Source: Gp6-AA40 sp963741135
GTDB lineage: Bacteria > Acidobacteriota > Vicinamibacteria > Vicinamibacterales > UBA2999
Direction: 5' to 3'
DNA length: 64,000 nucleotides
Assembly: GCA_963741135.1 (NCBI GenBank)
Contig: CAVUHC010000003.1
Coordinates: forward strand, 372,001 to 436,000
In this document: one piece after another, positions 50,022 to 58,639 of the stretch
How the letters are laid out: each line of letters begins with the position of its first letter
How positions within the stretch are numbered: position 1 is the first letter of the stretch
The notes under the pieces: generated by a model
What the model was told of the DNA's origin: nothing
Database searches by the model: none
Seen by the model: only the letters and a program-made list of their open reading frames with translations
Translations under genes and position numbers: made by a program

Positions 50022-50429
50022 ATGAAGCGTTATCCCGTGGTCTTGTTGGTTGCGGCGGCTGCGGTGGTTGGCGGTGCGGCCACACAGGCGTACGCCCATC
50101 ACTCCTTCGCGGCTACGTATCGTGAGAGTCAGACCGTGACGATCGAGGGCGAGCTGGTGCAGTTGGATTTCCGGAATCCCCACTCTTTCGTGCACGTCAT
50201 GGTGAAGGAGAAGGACGGGTCGATGGTGCGGTACGGAGTGGAGTGGGGAGGGGTCGGTCAGCTTGGTCAGCAGGGTGTGACCAGAGACACGCTCAAGATC
50301 GGCGACCACGTGATCATCACCGGCGCGCCTGGCCGCAATGCTGCGGACCACCGCGTGCGGATGGTCACCCTGCGTCGCCCGTCTGATGGGTTCACGTGGG
50401 GACAGGCTCCGGGGCAAGTGGTTGACTAA
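50022..50429 (+). CDS. DUF6152-family exported protein
   Basis: ATG 50022 behind AGGGAGGA (50006-50013) gives 135 residues with a signal peptide (VLLVAAAAVVGGAATQAYA). The mature N-terminus HHSFAATYRESQTVTIEGEL is the family signature, and QLDFRNPHSFVHVMVKEKDG continues it. The paired His at the new N-terminus could bind metal. The family is widespread in Acidobacteriota next to genes like the three before it. Function is unknown. Confidence 0.85.
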   Translation: MKRYPVVLLVAAAAVVGGAATQAYAHHSFAATYRESQTVTIEGELVQLDFRNPHSFVHVMVKEKDGSMVRYGVEWGGVGQLGQQGVTRDTLKIGDHVIITGAPGRNAADHRVRMVTLRRPSDGFTWGQAPGQVVD

Positions 50430-50439
50430 GCTGAGACTA

Positions 50440-50653
50440 GTCGTTCACGCAACCGTGAACCATCGTTCACCCTTCGGGGTTCTCTCTTCTCGGTTCGTGT
50501 TCAGGTTCGGTTCGGTGTTCCTGGTGTCACGTTCGCCGTTCGGCGTCAGCTCCCGTACGCAAAGCGGCGGCCGTTTGGCGGCCGCCGCTTTCGAACAGTG
50601 CACTATGAACCGAACTTGAACACGAACCGAGAACCGTGAACTCAGAAGAGTGA
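50440..50653. repeat. Mirror array of GTTC-type units with a GC-rich central hairpin
   Basis: Arms 50487-50513 and 50607-50633 are complementary over 27 nt with one mismatch, and weaker GTTCAC/GTGAAC units extend outward. The centre holds a perfect 13-bp hairpin AAAGCGGCGGCCG/CGGCCGCCGCTTT (50561-50591). The array lies between two convergent genes. Confidence 0.92.
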
Positions 50654-50673
50654 ACCGCTGTTCTCAGTCCGGT

Positions 50674-51843
50674 TCACACCTTCGCCTTCGGCCTTCCCCG
50701 CGGTTTCTTCGGCGGCTTGTCGAGCGCCTTCAGCAGAATATCGGCCGCCACATCGGCGCCGTTGGTCTCGGGCTTCTTCTTGATCTTCGGCTGCGCCAGC
50801 AGCTTGTCTATGTGCAGTTCCCACTTCCCGGCAAACAGATCGTCGTGGCCGATGAATGCGTTGCGCACGTACTTCGGCATCTCCCCCACCAGCACGTCGT
50901 ATTCGGGGAAGTGGCCGCGGGCGGTATAGAGCACCGCGGCGTCGTTCGCGATCGCCTCCGAGATGATTCCGTAGCCCGGCTTGGTGACGACGACCTCGGC
51001 CGCTCCGACCAGATCCTCGTAGCGCACACCCGCGTCGTACATCGCCTCTTCGTTCACGCTGATGAACGATCCCTTACGCTCGGCGGTTGGCATCTCCTTG
51101 CGGGTACGGCCCAGAGGAAGGTTCGCCGTGGTGATCACGGTGTATTTCTTGAACTTCGCCAGCGCGTCTGTCTCGAGCCCGGGTATCCCGTAGCCGCCGA
51201 ACGAGGCGAGCACAATCGGCTTGTCCGACGGCAGCTTGAGCAGCTTGCAGACTTCTTCGCGGGTTCGCGTGGCGTGCCGCGCGATGAACGGGATGTCCTT
51301 GACGTTCGAGAAGCTCTCGAACCCGCCGGACATCGGCAGGCGTAACGCCATCGACGCTTTCCCGTATGCGGTTCGGATCGCCGGGAGCAGCGACGGCGCA
51401 AGCCGGACGCGCGGGTAATCCGCGTATATCCAGTCCCACGTGAAATTGCCCAATCCGATCGACGGGATGCCGGCGGCCCCGCCGACGGCAAACGCCAGCG
51501 GCGGGATGTCGCCGACGATCAGGCCCGCCCCAAGCTCGCGCAGCACGCGCGTCTCGCTCGCCGCGCGCGTCACGAGGTCGCTGTGGAACGCGGATGCGCG
51601 GCGGATCGAGTCCGCTTCGTCCAGCGTCAGCGAGTCCACCTGCACCACGCCGGTGTCGGTCTCGAGCGTGCTGAACGTGACCTTGCCCTTGACCGTCAAG
51701 TCAAAGAGCCACCTCGGTGCGGCCGTCCTGACGCCGATGCGCGTTTCGGGTCGCTTGACGAGGATGGCGTTGATGACTTCGATGGTCCGTGAGGCATGAC
51801 CGAAGCCGTGGCCGGAAACGTAGAAAACGATGGCTGCCGGCAA
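50674..51843 (-). CDS. Glycosyltransferase-like protein (GT-B, SGHGFGH motif) with basic C-terminal tail
   Basis: The 389 residues open with IVFYVSGHGFGHASRTIEVI, the N-terminal nucleotide-sugar domain start of MurG/arabinokinase-like GT-B proteins. The C-terminal domain shows IVLASFGGYGIPGLETDALA and GAAEVVVTKPGYGIISEAIA, the donor-binding glycine loop and Lys/Pro motif. The frame starts with TTG at 51843, only 26 nt from lon, and no better start is visible. The last 30 residues are Lys/Pro-rich and include PRGRPKAKV, an AT-hook-like core. A role in glycan or lipid glycosylation is likely. Acceptor unknown. Confidence 0.82.
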   Translation of the reverse strand: MPAAIVFYVSGHGFGHASRTIEVINAILVKRPETRIGVRTAAPRWLFDLTVKGKVTFSTLETDTGVVQVDSLTLDEADSIRRASAFHSDLVTRAASETRVLRELGAGLIVGDIPPLAFAVGGAAGIPSIGLGNFTWDWIYADYPRVRLAPSLLPAIRTAYGKASMALRLPMSGGFESFSNVKDIPFIARHATRTREEVCKLLKLPSDKPIVLASFGGYGIPGLETDALAKFKKYTVITTANLPLGRTRKEMPTAERKGSFISVNEEAMYDAGVRYEDLVGAAEVVVTKPGYGIISEAIANDAAVLYTARGHFPEYDVLVGEMPKYVRNAFIGHDDLFAGKWELHIDKLLAQPKIKKKPETNGADVAADILLKALDKPPKKPRGRPKAKV

Positions 51844-51869
51844 TTTACTTGACCGTGTCGACGGGCAGG

Positions 51870-54245
51870 CTAGCGGCCCGTTTGAGCTGATTGGATAGGA
51901 GTGACAACTGTCTCCTCGAATGCGACCTTGATTACCTGATCGAGCGTTTCCGCCGGCACGAAGGTCATGTCGCGCCGGAGTTCCTCAGGCAGCTCTGCGA
52001 GATCGGGCTCGTTGAGCGCCGGGAGGATGAACGTCTTGATTCCGAACCGTCGTGCGGCAAGCGCTTTCTCGCGAATGCCCCCCACGGGAAGCACCAGGCC
52101 GCTCAGCGTGATCTCTCCGGTCATCGCCACGTCCTTCCGCACCGGCTGGTTCCGCGCCGCCGACAGGATCGCCGTTGCCATGGTGACGCCGGCTGACGGC
52201 CCGTCTTTCGGGATCGCGCCCGCAGGAACGTGGATGTGAAGATCGTTCTTCGCCAGGAAATCGCCCGAGATCCCGAGCTCCTCGGCGCGCGACCGGATGT
52301 GGCTGAGGGCCGCGCGAGCCGACTCCTGCATCACGTTGCCGAGTTGGCCCGTGAGAATGATGTTCTGGTTTCCGCCCGGAAGCAAGGTCGCTTCGATGAA
52401 GAGCACGTCGCCGCCCGTCTCGGTCCAGGCCACGCCGGTGGCGACGCCGGGCCGTGACACGCGAAAAGCCACCTCTTTCCTGAAGCGGGCGGGCCCGAGA
52501 TAGTCGTCCACCTGGTCGCCGTCAATGATGGTTTTGTCCGGCGGGCCGGCGTCCGCCGGCCGCGACGCAATCCTGGCGGCGACCTTCCGTGCCAGGGCGC
52601 CGAGCTGCCGCTCCAGGCTGCGAACACCGGCTTCGCGCGTGTGCTCGGAGATGACGACCCGTAAGGCAGCGTCTGTAATCTCCAGCACTCCGGGGGGCAG
52701 GCCGTGGTCGCCCTCCTGCCGTGGCAGCAGGTATCGCCGCGCGATGTGGACCTTCTCCTCCTCGGTATACCCGGTGAGCGAGATGATCTCCATGCGATCG
52801 AGGAGCGCCGGGTGGACGGTGCTCAACTGGTTTGAGGTCGTGATGAACAGCACCTTCGAAAGATCGACCGGAATCTCCAGGTAATGATCGCGGAACGAAT
52901 GGTTCTGCGCCGGATCGAGCACTTCGAGCAGCGCGGCCGCCGGATCGCCCTGATACCCGCCGGCTGATACCTTGTCGATCTCGTCCAGCATGAACACCGG
53001 GTTCATCGACCCGGCCTGTTTCAGCGCCTGGACGATCCTTCCGGGGATTGAACCGATGTAGGTGCGACGGTGTCCGCGGATTTCCGCTTCGTCGCGCACA
53101 CCGCCGAGTGAGATCCGGACGAACTTGCGTTCCATCGCCCGCGCGATCGACTGTCCGAGCGAGGTCTTGCCCACGCCCGGAGGGCCGACAAAGCAGAGGA
53201 TCGGCCCCTTCATGTCGCCTTTCAGCTTCCGGACGGCCAGGTATTCGACGATGCGTTCCTTGACCTTGTCGAGATCGTAGTGATCCTCGTCCAGCACGCG
53301 CCGCGCCTCGACGGGATCGAGCCGATCGGGCGTCGTCAGGGACCATGGCACATCGAGGAGCCAGTCGATGTACGTCCGCAGCATCTGGTATTCAGGCGAC
53401 GCGGCGGTCATCCTCGCAAGACGATCGACCTCGCGCATGGCGACCGCGTGGGTCGCCTCTGGCAGCTTGGCTTCCTCGATGCGCGTCCGCAGCTCCACGA
53501 GCTCGTTGCCTTCGCCCTCGCCAAGCTCCTGCTGGATCGCCTTCATCTGCTGGCGCAGGTAGTACTGGCGCTGCGCGTCGGTCATCTCCTGCTGCGCCTG
53601 CGATTCGATCTTGGTCTTCATCTCCAGCAGGGAGATCTCGCGCGTGAGCGCCGCTTCGACCGCTTCCAGCTTCTTCAGTACGTTGTTTTCCTCGAGCAGC
53701 GTCTGCTTGTCCTCCGGCCTCATGTCGATGAGCGTCGCGAGGACGTAGATGAGGCGCAGCGGATCGTCGATGTTCATGACGACGCCGCGCAGCTCTTCGG
53801 AGAGGCCGGTAGCCAGCCCCATGGCTTTTTCGATCAGATCCTGGACGCGGCGCATGTGCGCCTCGACCTCGATCGTGCGCTCGACCGCTTCGGGCATCGG
53901 CGTGATCTGCGCGCGCATCGAGGTGCCGGTGCGCGTGACCATGTCCGCGCGGACGCGGGCGATCCCTTCGATGATGATGTTGATGCCGCCGCCGGCCTTC
54001 GCCATCTGGCGGACGATGCCGACCGTGCCGATGCGGTGCACATCTTCCGGGTGCGGATCGTCCGCCTCGCTGTGTTGCAGCAGGAGCAGCACGAGCCGAT
54101 CGGATCCCAATGCGCGGTTGACCGACTCGATAGAGACCTGCCGGTTGACCGCGAGCGGCTGCAGCGTCAGCGGAAACGCGACGGTGCGGCGGAGCGGCAG
54201 AACGGGAAGCTCGGAAGGGAGCGTCGGCGGTGTTGGTTCGGCCAT
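51870..54245 (-). CDS. lon: ATP-dependent protease Lon
   Basis: I start at ATG 54245 (MAEPTPPTLPSELPVLPLRR). The longer open frame runs through an inverted repeat and is not supported. The 791 residues comprise the LAN substrate-binding domain (to about 210), a coiled-coil segment, an AAA+ domain with Walker A GPPGVGKT near residue 350 and Walker B FMLDEIDKVSAG, and the protease domain with nucleophile Ser in PKDGPSAGVTMATAILSA and Lys in GGIREKALAARRFGIKT. It degrades misfolded and regulatory proteins in the cytoplasm. It is divergent from the zinc-ribbon gene across a 32-bp inverted repeat. Confidence 0.96.
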   Translation of the reverse strand: MAEPTPPTLPSELPVLPLRRTVAFPLTLQPLAVNRQVSIESVNRALGSDRLVLLLLQHSEADDPHPEDVHRIGTVGIVRQMAKAGGGINIIIEGIARVRADMVTRTGTSMRAQITPMPEAVERTIEVEAHMRRVQDLIEKAMGLATGLSEELRGVVMNIDDPLRLIYVLATLIDMRPEDKQTLLEENNVLKKLEAVEAALTREISLLEMKTKIESQAQQEMTDAQRQYYLRQQMKAIQQELGEGEGNELVELRTRIEEAKLPEATHAVAMREVDRLARMTAASPEYQMLRTYIDWLLDVPWSLTTPDRLDPVEARRVLDEDHYDLDKVKERIVEYLAVRKLKGDMKGPILCFVGPPGVGKTSLGQSIARAMERKFVRISLGGVRDEAEIRGHRRTYIGSIPGRIVQALKQAGSMNPVFMLDEIDKVSAGGYQGDPAAALLEVLDPAQNHSFRDHYLEIPVDLSKVLFITTSNQLSTVHPALLDRMEIISLTGYTEEEKVHIARRYLLPRQEGDHGLPPGVLEITDAALRVVISEHTREAGVRSLERQLGALARKVAARIASRPADAGPPDKTIIDGDQVDDYLGPARFRKEVAFRVSRPGVATGVAWTETGGDVLFIEATLLPGGNQNIILTGQLGNVMQESARAALSHIRSRAEELGISGDFLAKNDLHIHVPAGAIPKDGPSAGVTMATAILSAARNQPVRKDVAMTGEITLSGLVLPVGGIREKALAARRFGIKTFILPALNEPDLAELPEELRRDMTFVPAETLDQVIKVAFEETVVTPIQSAQTGR

Positions 54246-54305
54246 TGAGCCAACTGCGGCCGAGCCGGAGCCCGAGTGCGGCAGCTGTGACCGTTCCAGT
54301 CTATA

Positions 54306-54385
54306 CCGAGTCGGAGTCAGGTGATGCCCCGACTCACAATAAGGCTCCGGTACGTGAGTCGGGGCATCGCGTGACTCCGACTCGG
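54306..54385. repeat. 32-bp inverted repeat in the lon divergent region
   Basis: Arms 54306-54337 and 54354-54385 are reverse complements with two mismatches over 32 nt, around a 16-nt loop. GAGTC/GACTC steps recur inside each arm. It lies between lon (minus) and the small zinc-ribbon gene (plus), so it could act on either promoter. Confidence 0.94.
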
Positions 54386-54402
54386 GAAAGTAAGATGGGT
54401 GC

Positions 54403-54723
54403 ATGGACGAGCGACAGTTCTTCACCGAGAAACCTGAGCAGCGGCCGGCGCGTTTCCAGTGCCCCCGATGCCGCCGGACCAACGATTACAGCATCCGCTG
54501 GATGCGGCGCACGAAGAAGCCGAACGTTCCCGGTGGCGCCGACGCCCGCGATCGCGCGATGTTCGACAAGGTCAAGGACCATCTCGTCCGCATTGATGAC
54601 GACGTGACCTGTAAGACGTGTGGCAAGCGCTTCGAGATTCCATCTCATCGCGCCCTTGTGTTCCTCGAGGAGTTGGAGGGGCTGCCGCAGGTGGATGAAT
54701 TCGAGGATCAGGAAGATCAATAG
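54403..54723 (+). CDS. Small zinc-ribbon protein
   Basis: The 106 residues contain two cysteine pairs, FQCPRCRRTNDYSIRW and DVTCKTCGKRFEIPSH, separated by 45 residues, which fits one zinc-ribbon split by an insert. The rest is charged and ends in an acidic tail (VDEFEDQEDQ). It is probably a nucleic-acid- or protein-binding adaptor in the cytoplasm. Its last bases overlap the stop of the minus-strand gene at 54717. The family is not recognised. Confidence 0.68.
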   Translation: MDERQFFTEKPEQRPARFQCPRCRRTNDYSIRWMRRTKKPNVPGGADARDRAMFDKVKDHLVRIDDDVTCKTCGKRFEIPSHRALVFLEELEGLPQVDEFEDQEDQ

Positions 54724-55178
54724 GGAATCGGCACACCCTCGCACGAAAGGGAACTGGAATCGAGCTGCGCCAGATACGCGATTGTTCCGCGATCCTTTCG
54801 CGCCTGGGCGATGCAGCGCAGGCGCCGAAGCGTGGCGGCATCGAGACGCGCGCCGCGGTCACGTACCAGCGTAATGATGTAGGCGCGTTCGCTCACCACC
54901 GCCGCCTCGAGCGGCGTCAGCATCGCCGGCGCATGCAGTCGCAGCGGGATGCGCACCAGCTCGGCGCGATTCATGTCGGTCGTCGCCGACATGACCACGA
55001 CGTCGGCGACATCCCGGTTGCCGGCGGCTTCGGCGACCGATCGAGGTACGGGCGCCAGGATCAACGGGCGGTCCGTGACGAACGCCGAAATCCCCGACAG
55101 CCCGGTCATCACACCGGCTACGATGCCCGGAAGAGCGATGGCAGCACGCAGGAGCGTGCCGAATCTCATGGAGTCCAC
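54717..55178 (-). CDS. Membrane-anchored hypothetical protein
   Basis: GTG 55178 (or ATG 55169, MRFGTLLRAAIALPGIVAGV) gives about 150 residues. The N-terminal hydrophobic segment (LLRAAIALPGIVAGVMTGLS) is an anchor or uncleaved signal. The remainder is a soluble domain with three cysteines near the end (RRLRCIAQARKDRG and SSLSCEGVPIPY) that could form a disulfide. It starts 2 nt after the stop of the polytopic protein gene upstream, so they are a pair. No family assigned. Confidence 0.62.
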   Translation of the reverse strand: MDSMRFGTLLRAAIALPGIVAGVMTGLSGISAFVTDRPLILAPVPRSVAEAAGNRDVADVVVMSATTDMNRAELVRIPLRLHAPAMLTPLEAAVVSERAYIITLVRDRGARLDAATLRRLRCIAQARKDRGTIAYLAQLDSSSLSCEGVPIPY

Positions 55179-55179
55179 G

Positions 55180-56589
55180 TCAGTTTTCTCCCCAGAGCCG
55201 CCCGAATCGCGGCCACAACAGATATGGATTGGTCCTGCCGCGGTGTAACGCCTCCTCGCGAAGTTGCAGCGTCAGGTGCGCTTCAGCCTCCGGCACCGGC
55301 GGGTCCTGATAGGGCGGCATTCGCAATACCCATTCGCTGCGCGCATCGAACGCGCCCCGCTGGAGTCGATACTCCAGCCCCACCGCGCGGAATGCCCAGG
55401 CACTGCTCACGCACAGTACGACCACCAGAACAGGCAGCCGCAGCGACTCGCTCGTCCCTGCAGCCAGGCGCCGCGCCAGCTCTGCTACCGCCAGGAAGAC
55501 CACGAGCGCGTATAAGACACCGGCGGCACTCATGATCTCGCTCTTGGCGTAGGCGTACGACAGCGCGGCGCTGCCGGCCAGCACCGCAAGTGATGTGAGC
55601 GGAATCGGATCCCGCCAGCGACGCCGTCCGTTGGCGCCTCGCGTCGATAGGTACCAGACGACAAGCGTGGTCGCGACGAGCGACGTGCAGATGTCGTTGA
55701 GATAGAACAGATCCTGAAAGTCCTCGGCTCTCAACGCCCCAACCGCCGTCCATTGGCCGGCGATCGGTTGCGAAAACGGAACGGTGAGCGCCGACGAGAG
55801 GATCGTGTACGCGTAGAGCACCCACGGCATGCCGTCAAAGCGGAGGCGCAGGTCAGTGGTCGACAGCATCATCGTGCCGAATCCCGTCTGGCGCTCACCG
55901 ACGGCGTTTCCGATCATGTGGAGACCGCCGACGCGCAAGATCACGTAGCCGACGGTGAGAGCCGCGATCGCGACGAGCGCGCCGCGCGAGATTCCACGAA
56001 GCCCCGCAGCGTAGGCGGCGAAAGCCACTGTGGCCACGACAAGACCGGATTCGAGCGTCAGTGATGCGACCGCGAAGCACGCACACGCCGCGACGTCAGC
56101 CCAAAGTCCGCCGCGTGCCTGCGCCAACGCGAAGACGATCAGGCAATAGATGGCGACCAGAAGAAAGTGATTGATCGGATAGGCCTCGCGAACCATTCCC
56201 GTGAACGTGTGAAGTCCGGTCAGTACGAGGAGCGCAAAGGCGAGCGCCGCAACGTCCGCCCAGCTCCGTGGACGTGCGACGAGCGTGAACAGCCCGATGA
56301 GTACTGCCGCCGTGGCAGCGTGAAACCCACGGAAGACGAGGTTGTACCGATCGCCGAGCGCGTGCGCGGCCCCGAGGAGTGCTTTTGTCACCGTCTGACG
56401 CATCGGGCGCAGCATGGTCCTCGACGCGTACAGCCCTTGCGTAAACGCGGCCGCGATCGACGGGGTCTTGTCCACCGCCTCGAGAATTTCGACGCTATCG
56501 GAGACCTGGATGGGAATCCGGTAGACGCTCGCCGAGACGGCGACGGCAAACAGGGCGGTGAGGATCCACGCGGCGTGCGATGGCTTCAC
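55180..56589 (-). CDS. Polytopic membrane protein (glycosyltransferase-like topology)
   Basis: GTG 56589 (VKPSHAAWILTALFAVAVSA) gives 469 residues with about ten transmembrane helices. The first loop contains YRIPIQVSDSVEILEAVDKT and a basic helix start (SRTMLRPMRQTVTKALLG). An acidic residue in loop 1 followed by many helices is the layout of GT39/GT83-type lipid-linked sugar transferases. The match is one of topology only. It lies 10 nt downstream of the isoprenylcysteine-methyltransferase-like gene and 2 nt upstream of the anchored protein. Confidence 0.7.
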   Translation of the reverse strand: MKPSHAAWILTALFAVAVSASVYRIPIQVSDSVEILEAVDKTPSIAAAFTQGLYASRTMLRPMRQTVTKALLGAAHALGDRYNLVFRGFHAATAAVLIGLFTLVARPRSWADVAALAFALLVLTGLHTFTGMVREAYPINHFLLVAIYCLIVFALAQARGGLWADVAACACFAVASLTLESGLVVATVAFAAYAAGLRGISRGALVAIAALTVGYVILRVGGLHMIGNAVGERQTGFGTMMLSTTDLRLRFDGMPWVLYAYTILSSALTVPFSQPIAGQWTAVGALRAEDFQDLFYLNDICTSLVATTLVVWYLSTRGANGRRRWRDPIPLTSLAVLAGSAALSYAYAKSEIMSAAGVLYALVVFLAVAELARRLAAGTSESLRLPVLVVVLCVSSAWAFRAVGLEYRLQRGAFDARSEWVLRMPPYQDPPVPEAEAHLTLQLREEALHRGRTNPYLLWPRFGRLWGEN

Positions 56590-56599
56590 GCGGCGTTTC

Positions 56600-57346
56600 T
56601 CAGAACAGGCGTGGAACCAGCCTCCATCGGACCTCGCGCATGTACTGGTCGTAGGCGCCCTGTGAGGAACGGCGGAGCGAGCGCTCTTCGAACGGGATGG
56701 CAATCAGCAGGTAAGCGCTGCTCGTCACCGCAAACACGAGCCTCGTCAGGGTCATCACCGGCACGGCAAAGACGATGAGGAACCAGCCGGAGTAGATGGG
56801 ATGCCGTACCCAGCCATAAGGGCCGCGGGTTTTGAATTCGGTCGGCGGCACGGAGGGCGGGTCATCCTGGAGCCGCGGAGCGTCAGTGTCGAGCTGCCTC
56901 AAGCCCGACAATTCACGGATGTCGATGAGAAACGCGCTCCGCAATGCCAGCCAAATCCCGACGACCTGCGCGGCGACGATGCACCACGCCAGCACGGGTT
57001 GATCGACACGCCACGCCACACCAGCCACGGGGCGCCACAGCGCACACGCTGCGATGAACAAAGCGCTGGCGATCCAGACGTAGACCGATCGTTCGAGCGC
57101 GCCGACGAGACGCGTAATCACTTTACGGAACACGTCGCGAGCGAACAGGCTGTGATGCAGCGCGAAGACGCTGAAGAGCACCACGTCCGCGGCGATCGCG
57201 CGATAGCTGATCGGGCCGACGGTTTCGCGCCCGAAGACCACGACGTAGCGGTAGACGAAATAGAGGAGAGAGTCGACGAAGAAGAACAGGCCACCCAGCG
57301 CGAGCAGGCGCGCAAAGCGCGGAGGTACGGCGCCGGTCTGTCGCAC
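56600..57346 (-). CDS. Isoprenylcysteine carboxyl methyltransferase-like / NnrU-like membrane protein
   Basis: GTG 57346 (VRQTGAVPPRFARLLALGGL) gives 248 residues. Longer versions of the frame run over the divergent ketosynthase gene and are rejected. Six hydrophobic segments are present. The C-terminal signature TRGPYGWVRHPIYSGWFLIV plus AIPFEERSLRRSSQGAYDQY is that of the ICMT/PEMT superfamily (RHPxY and downstream E), which methylates carboxyl or amino groups of lipophilic substrates with SAM. A TATAAT box lies 7 nt upstream of the start, implying a leaderless mRNA. Confidence 0.82.
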   Translation of the reverse strand: MRQTGAVPPRFARLLALGGLFFFVDSLLYFVYRYVVVFGRETVGPISYRAIAADVVLFSVFALHHSLFARDVFRKVITRLVGALERSVYVWIASALFIAACALWRPVAGVAWRVDQPVLAWCIVAAQVVGIWLALRSAFLIDIRELSGLRQLDTDAPRLQDDPPSVPPTEFKTRGPYGWVRHPIYSGWFLIVFAVPVMTLTRLVFAVTSSAYLLIAIPFEERSLRRSSQGAYDQYMREVRWRLVPRLF

Positions 57347-57353
57347 GACCCGT

Positions 57354-57359
57354 ATTATA
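57354..57359 (-). promoter_or_regulatory. Consensus -10 element next to a GTG start
   Basis: On the minus strand TATAAT occupies 57359-57354, followed by ACGGGTC and then the GTG at 57346. Transcription would begin at or next to the start codon. The ketosynthase on the plus strand starts 9 nt away on the other side, so the divergent promoters overlap. Confidence 0.5.
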
Positions 57360-57367
57360 GTGACGCC

Positions 57368-58639
57368 ATGCCGGTCAACGGCGTGCCGCGGGTCGTGATC
57401 AGCGGGATCGGCGTCGTCTCGCCGTTCGGCGCCGGACGCGAGTGCTTCTGGCGAAACGTCAGTCGCGGCGTCAGCGGCACGCGCGCGATCACCCAGTTCG
57501 ACGCATCGACCTATCCGTGCCGCGTGGCCGCGGCAGTCCCTCCGGTGTCGATTGAATCCGCCGTTGCACTCGAGGGAGACGACGAATCGGAAGGACGCTC
57601 CGACCCGAAACGCTATTCGCGCGCGGCACTGTTTGGCGTCGTGGCCGCTCGCGAGGCGTGGCACGATGCGGGGCTGCGCGCCGGCCTGACCGGCGGCGGG
57701 GTGCTGATCGGCAGCGGTGGCGGCGGGATAGACATCGGCGAGAAGCAATACGAGGATTTCTTCACGGCGGGCGGCCGTCACGTGACGCCGTACGCAATCG
57801 CCGTCGGCATCTGCGGGATGGTGTCGAGCGAAATTTCGATTTCCCTTGGCCTTCGCGGGATCAGCCACGTTCTCTCGTGCGGGTGCACGAGCTCCACCGA
57901 CGCGCTGGGCTACGCCGCGTCGCTCATTCGCGCCGGTGAGTACGACGTGCTGCTGTCGGGCGGCACGGATGGATGCGTGTTGCCGGGTATGATCTTCGGT
58001 TTCTCTCGCATGCGCGCGGTGTCGACGCGGTACAACGACCGTCCGGAGACCGCCTCACGGCCGTTCGACCGCGGTCGCGACGGCTTCGTCCTCGGCGAAG
58101 GAGCGTGGATGTTCGTACTCGAGCGCGAGGAGCGCGCGCTGGCACGGGGCGTCCGCCCGTACGCGCGCGTCGAGGGATACGGCTCGACCTGCGACGCCTA
58201 TCACCGGGTGCAGATGGATCCGGACGGCGACGAGATCGTACGGTGCATCGAGATGGCGCTCGATCGTGCGCACCGGCAGCCGGAGGAGATCGGCTACGTC
58301 AACTACCATGGCACGTCGACGCAGCTCAACGACACGATCGAATCGCGCTGCGTCCGCCGCGTGTTCGGCGAGCACGCGGACCGCGTGCCGGGATCGTCGA
58401 CAAAATCGATGATTGGCCATCCGCAAGGCGCGAGCGGGGCAGCGGGGGTCGCGGCCACGGCGATGGGAATGCGCCACGGCATCCTGCCACCGACGATCAA
58501 TCTCGACGAGCCCGATCCCGCCTGCGACATGGACTTTATTCCCAACACTGCCCGCGCTGCTGACGTCGAGGCCGCGCTCTGCAACTGCCTCGGCTTCGGA
58601 TCCAAGAACAGCGCGCTGGTGCTCGGACGCGTCCGGTGA
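57368..58639 (+). CDS. Beta-ketoacyl-ACP synthase (FabF-like)
   Basis: ATG 57368 (MPVNGVPRVVISGIGVVSPF) gives 423 residues. The active-site Cys is in ISHVLSCGCTSSTDALGYAA, the first catalytic His in GYVNYHGTSTQLNDTIES, the Lys/second His in STKSMIGHPQGASGAAGVAA, and a C-terminal GFGSKNSALVLGR loop is present. Decarboxylative Claisen condensation of acyl and malonyl units on an ACP is expected. The nucleophile context CGCTSS differs from the usual ACATGA of housekeeping FabF, pointing to a specialised synthase. The flavoprotein start overlaps its stop. No ACP gene is nearby. Confidence 0.9.
   Translation: MPVNGVPRVVISGIGVVSPFGAGRECFWRNVSRGVSGTRAITQFDASTYPCRVAAAVPPVSIESAVALEGDDESEGRSDPKRYSRAALFGVVAAREAWHDAGLRAGLTGGGVLIGSGGGGIDIGEKQYEDFFTAGGRHVTPYAIAVGICGMVSSEISISLGLRGISHVLSCGCTSSTDALGYAASLIRAGEYDVLLSGGTDGCVLPGMIFGFSRMRAVSTRYNDRPETASRPFDRGRDGFVLGEGAWMFVLEREERALARGVRPYARVEGYGSTCDAYHRVQMDPDGDEIVRCIEMALDRAHRQPEEIGYVNYHGTSTQLNDTIESRCVRRVFGEHADRVPGSSTKSMIGHPQGASGAAGVAATAMGMRHGILPPTINLDEPDPACDMDFIPNTARAADVEAALCNCLGFGSKNSALVLGRVR

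Noticed and set aside
56801..57367. Long N-terminal extension of the ketosynthase frame
   Set aside because: It is antisense to the ICMT-like gene, and the family N-terminus begins at the ATG at 57368.
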